36,082 nt of DNA, from NCBI GenBank assembly GCA_025463005.1, contig JAOAPR010000164.1, positions 1-36,082 of the forward strand, in the 5' to 3' direction. The stretch is from Bryobacterales bacterium (lineage in GTDB: Bacteria > Acidobacteriota > Terriglobia > Bryobacterales > Bryobacteraceae). Of this stretch, positions 1-8,626 are shown one piece after another. The notes under the pieces are model-generated. The model was given only the letters and a program-made list of their open reading frames with translations, did no database searches and was not told the DNA's origin. Position 1 is the first letter of the stretch; each line of letters starts with the position of its first letter. The translations under genes and the position numbers were made by a program.

Positions 1-2
1 TT

Positions 3-18
3 TGGCATTCTTCTTGCA
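3..18 (+). promoter_or_regulatory. Candidate sigma-54 (-24/-12) promoter for the glycosyltransferase
   Basis: The sequence TGGCATTCTTCTTGCA matches the -24/-12 consensus TGGCACGNNNNTTGCW, with GG and GC at the exact required spacing. The predicted start of transcription is near 29, giving a leader of about 119 nt before the glycosyltransferase start at 148. The leader holds an imperfect hairpin (GTAAGTGG near 78 against CCACCTTAC near 100) but no ops-like core. An NtrC-type activator is encoded at 13.2-14.6 kb. The match sits at the very edge of the window, so its upstream activator sites cannot be seen. Confidence 0.6.
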
Positions 19-147
19 AGGACACCGGTCCGACGCGGACGAATGGGCGCGAAGTTCAAACAGGCGACAACCGCCGTGTAAGTGGCACGCCGGAGGTCCC
101 ACCTTACTAGGAACGAGGGCGGAGGACTGACGATTTAAGGCTGCTCT

Positions 148-1416
148 ATGGACTACCAGGTGACTTGCGTATGCGGTGGGATTGGTTTTCCGATAGGCGC
201 AAGCGGCGCCCCCAGGATCATCAATGTCGGAAGGGCGCTGCAAGCAGTTGGGATCGGTTTTCAGGTGCTCCACTGCGGGCCCAGCCCGGCTGCTATTAAC
301 ACGCAAAGGTCCGGCGTTTATCGGGGCGTCCCTTTCGAATACACGACCTGCCTGAGGAGGCCAGAAAACATTCTTCTTCGCCTGCTGGTGTATCTGCGAG
401 CTGTCGCAGCTCTCACACTACGACTGTGGAGGATCAGGCCGTTGCGGCATCGAGCCGCTGTGTATCTGTGGGCCATGGACGGTCCTCTCGTTCTCTACAC
501 AGGTACACTCTGCAGATTGCTAGGCATCCCGGTGGTGCAGGAAATGAATGAGTGGTTCCCGGCTTTTAGGCCTTCCGCGTTCATGCGATGGCTTTACCGG
601 AGGCCGATATTTGCAATGCCGACCGGCATCCTGGTGATATCCAAGACGATAGAGCGCCGCGTGCGAGAGCTATCGGCAACAACAAATCCACATCTATTGA
701 TCCATTTGCTACCCTCCATGGTCGACAGCGAGCACTTTGTAACCGCATTGCCGTCCAGAGACGATGCGGAGACGATCCCCCACTTCCTTTGGTGTGGAGC
801 GGGTTATCCCGAAGATGTTCGTTTCCTCGTCCGCGTACTAGCGTTAGTAAACCGCGAAGGCCATCGATGCAATCTGCGCATCGTTACGGCCGCTTTTCTC
901 GGTTGGACATCTCAGACGATCTTCGATTATGCGGCGGAACAGGGCCTGCCGCCCGCCGCTGTTAATTTCAGGGTTGGCCTTGATGACTGCGCTCTCGCGT
1001 CCTGTTACAAATCTGCGACCGCCCATCTGCTGCCAATGTGGAATGACGACAAGTCCAGAACAAGGATGCCCAACAAACTCGGTGAGTATCTCGCCTCCGG
1101 CAGGCCTGTCATCACCAGCGCGGTTGGAGACCTCCTCGATTTCCTCGTGGACGGTGTCAACGCCTACATTGGGGAACCGGGCAACGAGCGCGATTTTGCG
1201 AATCATATGATCTCCGTCCTGCAAGATCCACTCCGGGCGACTCAGATCGGCGCCGAGGGTCAAAGGACGTGCATTGAACGCTTGGATTATCGCTTCCAGA
1301 TAGATAGCGTCTCAAACTTTTTCATTAAGTGTATCGAATATGGCAAAGGCGTGACCCAGCCGACTAAAGAGCTCGTAATTGAGCCAAGTACAAAGAATAA
1401 AGCGAATGGCGGATGA
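148..1416 (+). CDS. GT4-family glycosyltransferase (group 1)
   Basis: A 422-residue protein with the two-lobed GT-B layout expected of sugar-nucleotide-dependent glycosyltransferases. The N-terminal lobe has a basic hydrophobic stretch around residues 75-95 that could contact the membrane. The C-terminal lobe carries the family's typical nucleotide-binding segment at about residues 303-325 (MPNKLGEYLASGRPVI), with the conserved Glu and small residues. It probably adds one sugar to a lipid-linked repeat unit on the cytoplasmic face. It is the first gene in the window, preceded by a sigma-54-type promoter match at 3-18 and followed 39 nt later by the NAD synthetase. The acceptor and the sugar cannot be read from the sequence. 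The assignment as a GT4 enzyme is firm; the role in this polysaccharide is inferred from its neighbours. Confidence 0.85.
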   Translation: MDYQVTCVCGGIGFPIGASGAPRIINVGRALQAVGIGFQVLHCGPSPAAINTQRSGVYRGVPFEYTTCLRRPENILLRLLVYLRAVAALTLRLWRIRPLRHRAAVYLWAMDGPLVLYTGTLCRLLGIPVVQEMNEWFPAFRPSAFMRWLYRRPIFAMPTGILVISKTIERRVRELSATTNPHLLIHLLPSMVDSEHFVTALPSRDDAETIPHFLWCGAGYPEDVRFLVRVLALVNREGHRCNLRIVTAAFLGWTSQTIFDYAAEQGLPPAAVNFRVGLDDCALASCYKSATAHLLPMWNDDKSRTRMPNKLGEYLASGRPVITSAVGDLLDFLVDGVNAYIGEPGNERDFANHMISVLQDPLRATQIGAEGQRTCIERLDYRFQIDSVSNFFIKCIEYGKGVTQPTKELVIEPSTKNKANGG

Positions 1417-1455
1417 GCCAAGCGGAACAGGCAGCTGGAGCTGGCTGAAGCGAGC

Positions 1456-3096
1456 ATGCGCGTGCGTGTAGCACTTCTTCAGATCAACCCGACTGCGGGC
1501 GACCTCGGCGGAAACTCGTCGCTCATCATTCGCGGCGCGCGTACCGCTCAGTCGCTGGGAGCGGACCTGGTGGTTACGCCCGAACTGGCGCTCATGGGAT
1601 ATCTGCCGCGCGACCTCCTCATGAATTCGGGATTCGTACAGCGCAGCTGCCAGACGCTCACCCGCATGGCGCTCGAGCTGAACAATGCACCACCGTTGCT
1701 GGTAGGGATTGCCATTCCCAATCCCACGGAGATCGGACGCCCGCTGTTCAACAGCGCCGTGCTGCTTAAGAACGGCACGGTAGGCCCTCTGTTTCATAAA
1801 ACGCTTCTGCCAACCTATGACGTATTCGATGAGGACCGCTACTTCGAACCCGCACGAGGGCCCCAGATTTTAGAGTTGAACGGCCGCCGCTTGGGAATCA
1901 GCATTTGCGAAGACCTCTGGAACGACCGCGATTTCTGGAGGCGCCGCCGCTATCACCAGGACCCGGTGGAGGTGCTGGCGGATGCGGGAGCCGACGTCAT
2001 CATCAATTTGTCGGCTTCTCCCTTTACCGTCGGCAAGCAGCAGTTGCGCGAGAAGATGTTCGCACACACAGCCGAGAAATATCGGTTGCCGGTGGTCTGG
2101 GTCAACCAGGTGGGCGGCAATGACGACCTCATCTTCGATGGCCGCAGCGGCGCGTGGGACCATCGAGGCCGCCTGTTTGCTCGCGCCAAAGGGTTTGCCG
2201 AAGACGTAGTGCTGGCCGATCTTTCGGCAGGAAACGGTAAGATTACCCAAGATCATTTTGGTCCCGAAGCCGAGATCTGGCATGCACTCGTGTTGGGGGT
2301 GCGAGACTACGCTCGCAAGACCGGATTCACTAAGGTGCTGCTGGGGATTTCCGGCGGAATCGATTCCGCACTGACCGCAGCGATCGCCGCCGAGGCCATG
2401 GGTCCGGAAAATGTGCTCGGAGTGCTGATGCCCTCGGTCTACTCTTCCGCCGGCAGCGTGGATGACTCCGTCGAGCTGGCGGACAATCTTGGAATCCGGA
2501 CCCTGGTGCTGCCGATCTCCGGCATCATGAAGACCTACGACGAGACGCTCGCTGGTGCGTTTGACGGCTTCCCGACCGATGTAACCGAGGAAAATATTCA
2601 GTCCCGCATCCGTGGCAATCTGCTCATGGCGCTTTCAAATAAGTTCGGTTCGCTGCTGTTGACCACCGGGAACAAATCGGAGCTCGCTGTGGGCTACTGC
2701 ACGCTCTACGGCGACATGAACGGCGGGCTGGCTGTCATCGCCGATCTGCCGAAGACTATGGTGTACCGCGTGGCGCGCTGGCGTAACCAGCGCACGCCCG
2801 ACCTGCCGGGGGCGATTCTCACGAAGGCGCCCTCAGCCGAGCTGCGGCCTGGGCAAACTGACCAGGACAGCCTTCCGTCCTATGACCTTCTCGATCAGAT
2901 TCTGGAGTTGCACAACGAGCAGTCGCAATCGGCCGAGGCGATCGTCGCGCAGGGATTCGAGGAGCAGACCGTCCACCGCGTGCTGCGTCTCGTCCGTGTT
3001 GCCGAGTTCAAGCGTAAACAAGCGGCCCCGGCGCTCAGGGTGACTTCGCGAGCGTTTGGGACAGGTTGGCGGATGCCGATCGCGCGTGGGGAGTAA
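1456..3096 (+). CDS. nadE: Glutamine-dependent NAD(+) synthetase
   Basis: This makes NAD from nicotinate adenine dinucleotide, ATP and glutamine in the cytoplasm. The N-terminal half is a nitrilase-type glutaminase: its triad is visible as Glu in TPELALMGY (about residue 43), Lys in FHKTLLP (about 114) and Cys in SICEDLW (about 151). The C-terminal half is the synthetase, with the ATP pyrophosphatase P-loop GISGGIDS near residue 298. At 546 residues it has the usual length for this two-domain bacterial form and looks intact. It lies 39 nt after a glycosyltransferase in what reads as a polysaccharide operon, an unexpected place for a housekeeping cofactor gene. It may simply be a chromosomal gene trapped between EPS genes, or may supply NAD for the two NAD-using sugar enzymes that follow. 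The start ATG has a weak GGAG about 15 nt upstream. Confidence 0.95.
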   Translation: MRVRVALLQINPTAGDLGGNSSLIIRGARTAQSLGADLVVTPELALMGYLPRDLLMNSGFVQRSCQTLTRMALELNNAPPLLVGIAIPNPTEIGRPLFNSAVLLKNGTVGPLFHKTLLPTYDVFDEDRYFEPARGPQILELNGRRLGISICEDLWNDRDFWRRRRYHQDPVEVLADAGADVIINLSASPFTVGKQQLREKMFAHTAEKYRLPVVWVNQVGGNDDLIFDGRSGAWDHRGRLFARAKGFAEDVVLADLSAGNGKITQDHFGPEAEIWHALVLGVRDYARKTGFTKVLLGISGGIDSALTAAIAAEAMGPENVLGVLMPSVYSSAGSVDDSVELADNLGIRTLVLPISGIMKTYDETLAGAFDGFPTDVTEENIQSRIRGNLLMALSNKFGSLLLTTGNKSELAVGYCTLYGDMNGGLAVIADLPKTMVYRVARWRNQRTPDLPGAILTKAPSAELRPGQTDQDSLPSYDLLDQILELHNEQSQSAEAIVAQGFEEQTVHRVLRLVRVAEFKRKQAAPALRVTSRAFGTGWRMPIARGE

Positions 3097-3174
3097 ACCC
3101 AGGGCGACCTCGGAGCTGCAATGTCTGGGGGGTGTTCCCGTGCTTGTCTCAATTGGAAATAGGAGGCTTAACAA

Positions 3175-4668
3175 ATGTCGGTAACTCTGACTCTCGATCA
3201 ACGCCGAGATATCGAGTGTACGACCACAGCGATCAAGCGGGTTTCGGTCGTGGGGCTGGGAAAGCTGGGCTCCCCGATTGTCGCAAGCTTCGCGTCGTGC
3301 GGCTACGAGACCCTCGGCCTCGACATCAATCCCGTGTTTCTCGAGGCGCTCGCGGCGCATAGGGCGCCCGTATGCGAAACCGGTCTGCAGGAGCTTATTG
3401 CCAAGAATCAGGATCGGATTTTTGCAACGTCGGATTGGAACGAGCTGGTTTCGAGGAGCGATGCTTCATTCCTTGTGGTGCCGACGCCGAGTGATCCTGA
3501 CGGGGCGTTCTCCAATCGATTTGTTTTGGATGCTTGCGAAAAGCTCGGGACGGCGCTCAGGCACAAAGAGGGTTTCCATCTAATCGTTGTCGTGAGTACC
3601 GTAATGCCTGGGTCTTCGGAACGGGAGATCATCCCGGCCATTGAAAGGGCGTCACATAAGAAGGTCGGCAAGGATTTCGGCTACTGCTACAGCCCAACTC
3701 TGATCGCCTTGGGGAGCGTCATAAAGAACTTCTTGCACCCGGATCTCGTGATGATCGGACAGAGCGACCCGCACTCGGGCGAAATGCTCGAATCGTTCTA
3801 TCGAAAGGTCATAGGCGAGGACCCCGTAATCCATCGCGTAAATCCTGCGGAAGCGGAGCTGGCCAAGATTTCCATCAACACGTTCGTTACGACGAAGATT
3901 TCCTTCGCCAACATGCTGGGGATGCTGGCGGAAGGATTGGGCAGCGTGAACGTAGATCGCGTCACGAAGATTCTCGGCAGCGATTCACGGATAGGGCCGA
4001 AATATCTGACCGCTGGGGCTAGCTACGGCGGACCGTGCTTCCCGCGCGATAACCGGGCCTTTTCACGAGCGGCGGAATTGGCGGGGGTAGAAACTCATAT
4101 TCCACAAGCGACTGATGCGACCAATCGCAAGCTCATTACGAACATCGTCCGGAAGGTCGAGGACGTGTTCGGGGGTGTGTTGGGCCGGGTCGGCATCGTG
4201 GGCGTGGCATACAAAATGGATACGGACGTCGTCGAAGAGGCTATGGGCATCCGTCTGGCGTCGTTACTTGCCAAGGATGGCTTCAGCGTCATCGTATATG
4301 ATCCGTTAGCCATGGAGTCTGCCCGGAAAGCGCTCGGCGACAGTGTCGGTTACGCGGAGTCCGTAGCAGAATGCTTCGAGAATACGGGCGCAGTCGTGAT
4401 TACGAATCCCTACCGCGCCATAGCATCAGAGATAACGCCAGACATGGCGGGAGGCAAGAGAATCATCGATTGCTGGCGAATCTTCCCGGACAGCCGGAGC
4501 GATGAGTGTCCTGACAAAGGAAAGATCCACTATGACGACGCGCGAGCAAGACAACACCCACTCCAGAGCGATATCCGTGGCGCAGGCGCCGGGACAATCC
4601 CGAGCGATCCAAGAGAGATGCGGGTTCAACACGAAACACTGGATTATTTTGTCGATCAGAAGACTTAG
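3175..4668 (+). CDS. UDP-glucose/GDP-mannose dehydrogenase family protein
   Basis: An NAD-dependent four-electron dehydrogenase that converts a nucleotide sugar to its uronic acid. The Rossmann fingerprint VVGLGKLGSP is at residues 24-33, and the catalytic cysteine is in GGPCFPRD at about residue 288. The middle dimerisation and C-terminal substrate domains follow normally to about residue 440. The start at 3175 has a strong AGGAGG at 3161-3166. The reading frame then runs on for about 50 residues beyond the usual family end (after FPDS), with polar, unfamiliar sequence up to the stop. This tail is either a lineage-specific extension or the result of a lost stop codon. Because the next gene is a GDP-mannose epimerase, GDP-mannose is as plausible a substrate as UDP-glucose or a UDP-HexNAc. 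The sequence alone does not decide. Confidence 0.85.
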   Translation: MSVTLTLDQRRDIECTTTAIKRVSVVGLGKLGSPIVASFASCGYETLGLDINPVFLEALAAHRAPVCETGLQELIAKNQDRIFATSDWNELVSRSDASFLVVPTPSDPDGAFSNRFVLDACEKLGTALRHKEGFHLIVVVSTVMPGSSEREIIPAIERASHKKVGKDFGYCYSPTLIALGSVIKNFLHPDLVMIGQSDPHSGEMLESFYRKVIGEDPVIHRVNPAEAELAKISINTFVTTKISFANMLGMLAEGLGSVNVDRVTKILGSDSRIGPKYLTAGASYGGPCFPRDNRAFSRAAELAGVETHIPQATDATNRKLITNIVRKVEDVFGGVLGRVGIVGVAYKMDTDVVEEAMGIRLASLLAKDGFSVIVYDPLAMESARKALGDSVGYAESVAECFENTGAVVITNPYRAIASEITPDMAGGKRIIDCWRIFPDSRSDECPDKGKIHYDDARARQHPLQSDIRGAGAGTIPSDPREMRVQHETLDYFVDQKT

Positions 4669-4917
4669 GATCGAAAAAGACTACTGCGTTCGATTACGGG
4701 CCCTCCAGCGCGGCTACACAGCACGCCGACCTAAAATGCATCCCTATCTCCCGATAGCGGACAAAAGAGGTGGCTGAAACAGCCAGACTCGCGCGGCCTG
4801 GCAGGCTGCATCGAACATTCCCATTCACTCACTTTGCAATCGGTGCTTCTTCCCGAACATGAGCGGAACGCACCTAGGTTTGACAGTCCAGATGTTAGTT
4901 CGGTTAAGGAGATCAAT
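4669..4917. other. Intergenic leader with a short hairpin
   Basis: A 249-bp stretch between the dehydrogenase and the epimerase. It contains a perfect 6-bp stem with a 3-nt loop at 4771-4785 (TGGCTG-AAA-CAGCCA) with no T-run after it. I see no convincing promoter, no ops-like core and no small gene. A clear ribosome binding site for the next gene (AAGGAG at 4906-4911) ends the region. Confidence 0.4.
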
Positions 4918-5925
4918 ATGAATACAAAAGTTCTGGTTACGGGCGCGGGAGGCTTCATCGCGCATCATCTTGTCAATTACCTCAAGGCTCGCGGGTACTG
5001 GGTGCGAGGTGTGGATATTAAGCAACCCGAATACGAGAAGACCACTGCCGACGAGTTTGAGTTACTGGACCTCAGGCTGTGGCCTAACTGTCTCCAGGCG
5101 GTACGCGGCGTTGATCAAGTCTACAACCTGGCTGCCAATATGGGAGGCATAGGGTTTATTGAGACGCACAAGGCTGAGATCGTGCATGACAACACCTTGA
5201 TAAACATCCACATGCTCGAAGCGGCTAGGCTCAACGGTATAGAGCGGTACCTCTACACTTCGTCCGCGTGTATCTATCCGGGGTACAGGCAAAACACAGT
5301 CGATGTTACCCCGCTGAGAGAAGAGGACGCGTACCCCGCAGACGCGGAAGACGGGTACGGCTGGGAAAAGCTCTATAGTGAGCGGGCTTGCCGACACTAC
5401 CATGAAGACTATGGCCTGAACACGCATTCCGTGCGCTTTCACAACATTTTTGGACCGAAGGGCTCCTACGACGGCGGACGCGAAAAATCGCCTGCTGCAA
5501 TTTGTCGGAAGATTGCCCTTGCCGATCAGGACGATATCATCGAGGTCTGGGGTGACGGCAATCAGACGCGCTCATATTGCTATATCGATGACTGCGTCGA
5601 GGGAATTTATCGGCTGATGCAGTCCGATTACCGCGATCCGATCAACCTGGGTCAAGACCGGCTGATCTCGGTTAACGAACTCGTCGATATGGTTGCACGC
5701 ATTGCCGGCAAGAACATTCGAAAGCGCTATGATCTGACGAAACCGCAGGGCGTCCGTGGACGCAACAGCGACAATACCAGGCTGCGGGAGGTGCTGAAGT
5801 GGGAGCCACGGATCACGTTGGAAGAGGGCTTGGAACTTACTTATCGATGGATTTACGATCAGCTCGTCGACACGGGTCGTATCCGATCGCTGGAGCCGGC
5901 TGCTCCCTTGGTGGCTGCTGGGTGA
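4918..5925 (+). CDS. GDP-mannose 3,5-epimerase-like SDR enzyme
   Basis: An extended short-chain dehydrogenase/reductase of 335 residues. It shows an unusually close match, from memory, to plant GDP-mannose 3,5-epimerase (GME), which inverts C3 and C5 of GDP-D-mannose to give GDP-L-galactose or GDP-L-gulose. Visible features are the NAD fold VTGAGGFIAHH (residues 7-17), the block NMGGIGF, and SSACIYP with the acid/base Cys at about 118. YGWEK gives the SDR Tyr147/Lys151, and GGREKSPAA supplies the second acid/base Lys at about 190. RGRNSDN near residue 280 is also shared with GME. ATG 4918 is chosen because AAGGAG ends 6 nt before it and the protein then begins with the Rossmann strand. An ATG at 4834 would add 28 unrelated residues. 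Substrate identity is inferred from these residues, not proven. Confidence 0.85.
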   Translation: MNTKVLVTGAGGFIAHHLVNYLKARGYWVRGVDIKQPEYEKTTADEFELLDLRLWPNCLQAVRGVDQVYNLAANMGGIGFIETHKAEIVHDNTLINIHMLEAARLNGIERYLYTSSACIYPGYRQNTVDVTPLREEDAYPADAEDGYGWEKLYSERACRHYHEDYGLNTHSVRFHNIFGPKGSYDGGREKSPAAICRKIALADQDDIIEVWGDGNQTRSYCYIDDCVEGIYRLMQSDYRDPINLGQDRLISVNELVDMVARIAGKNIRKRYDLTKPQGVRGRNSDNTRLREVLKWEPRITLEEGLELTYRWIYDQLVDTGRIRSLEPAAPLVAAG

Positions 5926-6044
5926 CCGTGTGGCCGGCCGGACCGTCGTGACCGATCGCCAGAGCCGACTGCTACGCTGAGGCCGACTGAGCGGCTGTTA
6001 CAAATCGTGAGGAGCACATCCATCGAACTGGCTGGATATATCAA

Positions 6045-6060
6045 CGGGTACAAACTTGCG
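6045..6060 (+). promoter_or_regulatory. Weak candidate sigma-54 promoter for the deacetylase
   Basis: CGGGTACAAACTTGCG keeps the GG and the TTGC of a -24/-12 promoter at the right spacing but lacks the C after GG and the leading T. The predicted transcript would start near 6071, just before the deacetylase ATG at 6097. It is reported mainly because stronger matches occur before other genes in the window. Confidence 0.25.
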
Positions 6061-6096
6061 CTTTGGTTGGACTCACACTCTCCGAGGTGAAGTCGA

Positions 6097-6993
6097 ATGC
6101 GTCGGAGCTATCGAGTCTTTCGGAACTGCGCCTGTGGATTGCTGGCTTTGGGTCTGATTGCGTCTGGCCGTGTGCGCCATGCCAGGAGACGGGCCTTCGA
6201 GGGCGACGTGGTCACGGCAATCTATTTTCACAAGCCAAACAGGCGGCTATTAGCCCGATGCATCCAGTGGCTGAAAAAGTATGGCTATACTTTCATTTCC
6301 GCGCATGACCTGTTGGAGGTCTTGTATCGAGGTAAAACTCCTCCTAGAGGGGCCGTCTGGTTGTCCTTCGACGACGGCTGCAAAGAACTTCTTGAGAACA
6401 TACTGCCACTGATCCGCAAAACCACGATACCGGTTACGCTATTCATTCCGAGCGGTATCGTCGAGGGCAATGGGCTGTTTCCGTGGTTGCACGGCGACGG
6501 GCCGCATGACATGAACGCCTCAATCGACAACGGCGTTCGTGACGCCCTGACAGTCGCAGAGCTGAAACAGGTTGCCGGCTTTCCGGAAGTGACGATCGGT
6601 TCACACACAGTTAGCCATGCCGTCACGACCAATCTGACAGGGGAGAAGATCCGCTTTGAGCTGGGAGAGAGCAAGCGCACGCTCGAATCGTGGATTCGTA
6701 CGGATATCAGATGCTTTGCATACCCTGTGGGTCGGTTCGACGGGCGCGAAAACTCTTTCCTCGCGGAGTTCGGCTATCGTATGGCTGCGACGACGGAAAA
6801 CGCCCTCATCAACAGGAAAACAGACCCTTACCGGGTGCCGAGATTCAGCGTTGCCGACGAGATTTGGTTCCCGGAGGCGATGTGCAACATGGTAGGCGTG
6901 TGGCGGCCTGCGATCGATTCGATAATCACATTCCTGAGGAGATCGCGCAGAATCGCTGGCCGCTTCCCGGAGGTTTCGGGAGCTCACAAATGA
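6097..6993 (+). CDS. Polysaccharide deacetylase (NodB homology, CE4)
   Basis: A 298-residue carbohydrate esterase-4 enzyme that would remove N- or O-acetyl groups from the polymer or its lipid-linked precursor. The metal and catalytic motifs are visible: LSFDDG with Asp92/Asp93, and GSHTVSH with His170 and His174, the D-H-H metal triad of the family. FAYPVGRFD follows as the third motif. A short hydrophobic segment near residues 11-24 could be a signal anchor, which would place the catalytic domain outside the membrane. The gene lies between the epimerase and the initiating transferase, consistent with tailoring of an exopolysaccharide. The ATG at 6097 is preceded by CGAGGTGAAG, a usable binding site. 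Substrate is unknown. Confidence 0.88.
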   Translation: MRRSYRVFRNCACGLLALGLIASGRVRHARRRAFEGDVVTAIYFHKPNRRLLARCIQWLKKYGYTFISAHDLLEVLYRGKTPPRGAVWLSFDDGCKELLENILPLIRKTTIPVTLFIPSGIVEGNGLFPWLHGDGPHDMNASIDNGVRDALTVAELKQVAGFPEVTIGSHTVSHAVTTNLTGEKIRFELGESKRTLESWIRTDIRCFAYPVGRFDGRENSFLAEFGYRMAATTENALINRKTDPYRVPRFSVADEIWFPEAMCNMVGVWRPAIDSIITFLRRSRRIAGRFPEVSGAHK

Positions 6994-7094
6994 GCGATCT
7001 CGACAAGTACGCACACGATCTCCCGTGAACGCGGAGAGAATCCTGGCCAGGCAAATAACTCAACAGCGAAAACAGCTATAGATCGGGGCTTGCC

Positions 7095-8624
7095 GTGCTC
7101 TCGATAATTTTTCTAACCGTCTTTTCATTCGTTTTATCGCTGCTTCTCACGCCCTTACTGCGACACTTTGCTTTGCGGCGCGGTTGGGTGGATCAACCGA
7201 ACGACCGCCGCAAGATGCACCCGATCCCGGTTCCACGGATCGGCGGCCTTCCGATCGTCATCGCCTACGTCGGGTCCTTCGGCATGCTCCTGCTGGCCGG
7301 ACTCCAGGGCAGCTTTACGCTCGAACAATCGTTTCCGCTAGTCCGGAAACTGCTGCCAGCGGCCGCTCTTGTGCTTACGGTCGGACTGATTGACGATCTT
7401 GTCGGCCTGAGGTCGTGGCACAAACTGGTGGGGCAAACCTTGGCTGCAGCCGTCGCCTGTTATGGTGGCATTCACATCCAGAGCTTCGCCGGTTTCGGAG
7501 TTCACGGCATTCTGGACGTATCACTCACGATTGTGTGGCTGGTCGGGTGCGCGAATGCATTCAACCTCATCGACGGTGTGGACGGGCTCGCCAGCGGATT
7601 GGGCCTCCTCGCCTCTTTGACAACGTTGGTGGCTGGCCTTCTGCATGGCGATGCCGGCCTGGTCATCGCGATTGCACCTCTTGCCGGCGCCCTTCTCGGA
7701 TTTCTGCTCTTCAATTTTAATCCGGCGTCGATTTTTCTCGGCGATAGCGGCAGCCTCTTGATCGGTTTCATGCTCGGCTGTTACGCAGTCATCTGGTCCC
7801 AGAAATCCGCGACTCTGCTTGGCATCACCGCGCCGATGATCGCGCTGTCGATTCCGCTGTTGGATCTGGCGCTCTCCATCGCGCGCCGTTTTCTCCGGCG
7901 GCAGCCCATCTTCCGGGCAGACCGTGACCATATCCACCACCGCTTGCTCGATCGCGGTCTCACCCCGCGTCGCGTGACGCTCCTGCTTTATGCGTTAGGG
8001 GGCCTTGCCGCCTGTTTCTCTCTGCTCCAAAGCAGGGCGCACGGCGGCCTCGGCGGCATCGTTGTCGCCATTTTCTGCGCAGTAGTCTGGATAGGGATTC
8101 GAAACCTCAGATATCAGGAATTCGACCTCGCGGCGCGCTGGTTGCGGCAGAACGGCCTTCGCTCGATGGTCACGTCTCACGTGTGCTTGCGCGGTTACGA
8201 GGACTCCTTGCGGGCTGCCGCTAGTGTTGAAGAGTGCTGGCGGACCGTGCGAACACTCGCTCATGAGTTCAGGTTCAGCCATGTCGAGCTGCAGCTTGGC
8301 ACCCGAAGCTACCGTGAGCAGTTGGACAAATCAGCCAACGGATCCTGGACCCTCCACATCCCGCTGTCCGAGCGGGAGCACGTTCGTTTCATGTGCCCCT
8401 TCGAATTCTCCAGAGCCCCCACTGTCATCACTCCACTGGCGGATCTCCTCCATCGGTCTTTGTCCGAGAAAGCCGCCCAGTTCAGCCCTTCCGTCCCGGT
8501 GATTGCTGCGAACTCATCCACGCCCAAGGCTTGCAAACGAGCAAGGAAGGCAGAGATCATGCGTCGGTTTTCTGGCAACTCTGGCGCGATTGCCAGCCGG
8601 GTCCATCTTGGGGATCCGCGCTGA
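7095..8624 (+). CDS. Undecaprenyl-phosphate GlcNAc-1-phosphate transferase family (WecA/MraY-like) with C-terminal tail
   Basis: A polytopic membrane enzyme that would start repeat-unit synthesis by moving a sugar-1-phosphate onto undecaprenyl phosphate. Family motifs are clear: LIDDLVGL near residue 97, DGVDGLASGLG near 160, NFNPASIFLGDSGSLLIGF near 210-228 and DRDHIHHRL near 277. About ten or eleven transmembrane segments run to about residue 340. The start is a GTG; no in-frame ATG fits. The protein is 509 residues, whereas WecA/TagO proteins are usually about 350. The extra 165 residues form a soluble tail beginning at LRYQEFDLAARWL, which I could not assign to a family. The stop is two bases before the ATG of the ComA-like gene, so the two are probably co-translated. 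Confidence 0.9.
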   Translation: MLSIIFLTVFSFVLSLLLTPLLRHFALRRGWVDQPNDRRKMHPIPVPRIGGLPIVIAYVGSFGMLLLAGLQGSFTLEQSFPLVRKLLPAAALVLTVGLIDDLVGLRSWHKLVGQTLAAAVACYGGIHIQSFAGFGVHGILDVSLTIVWLVGCANAFNLIDGVDGLASGLGLLASLTTLVAGLLHGDAGLVIAIAPLAGALLGFLLFNFNPASIFLGDSGSLLIGFMLGCYAVIWSQKSATLLGITAPMIALSIPLLDLALSIARRFLRRQPIFRADRDHIHHRLLDRGLTPRRVTLLLYALGGLAACFSLLQSRAHGGLGGIVVAIFCAVVWIGIRNLRYQEFDLAARWLRQNGLRSMVTSHVCLRGYEDSLRAAASVEECWRTVRTLAHEFRFSHVELQLGTRSYREQLDKSANGSWTLHIPLSEREHVRFMCPFEFSRAPTVITPLADLLHRSLSEKAAQFSPSVPVIAANSSTPKACKRARKAEIMRRFSGNSGAIASRVHLGDPR

Positions 8625-8626
8625 AA

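Noticed and set aside
3129-3144. GGGGTGTTCCCGTGCT upstream of the nucleotide-sugar dehydrogenase as a sigma-54 promoter
   Set aside because: Only the GG and TGC are kept; the C after GG and the first T are absent, and G-runs make chance matches likely.
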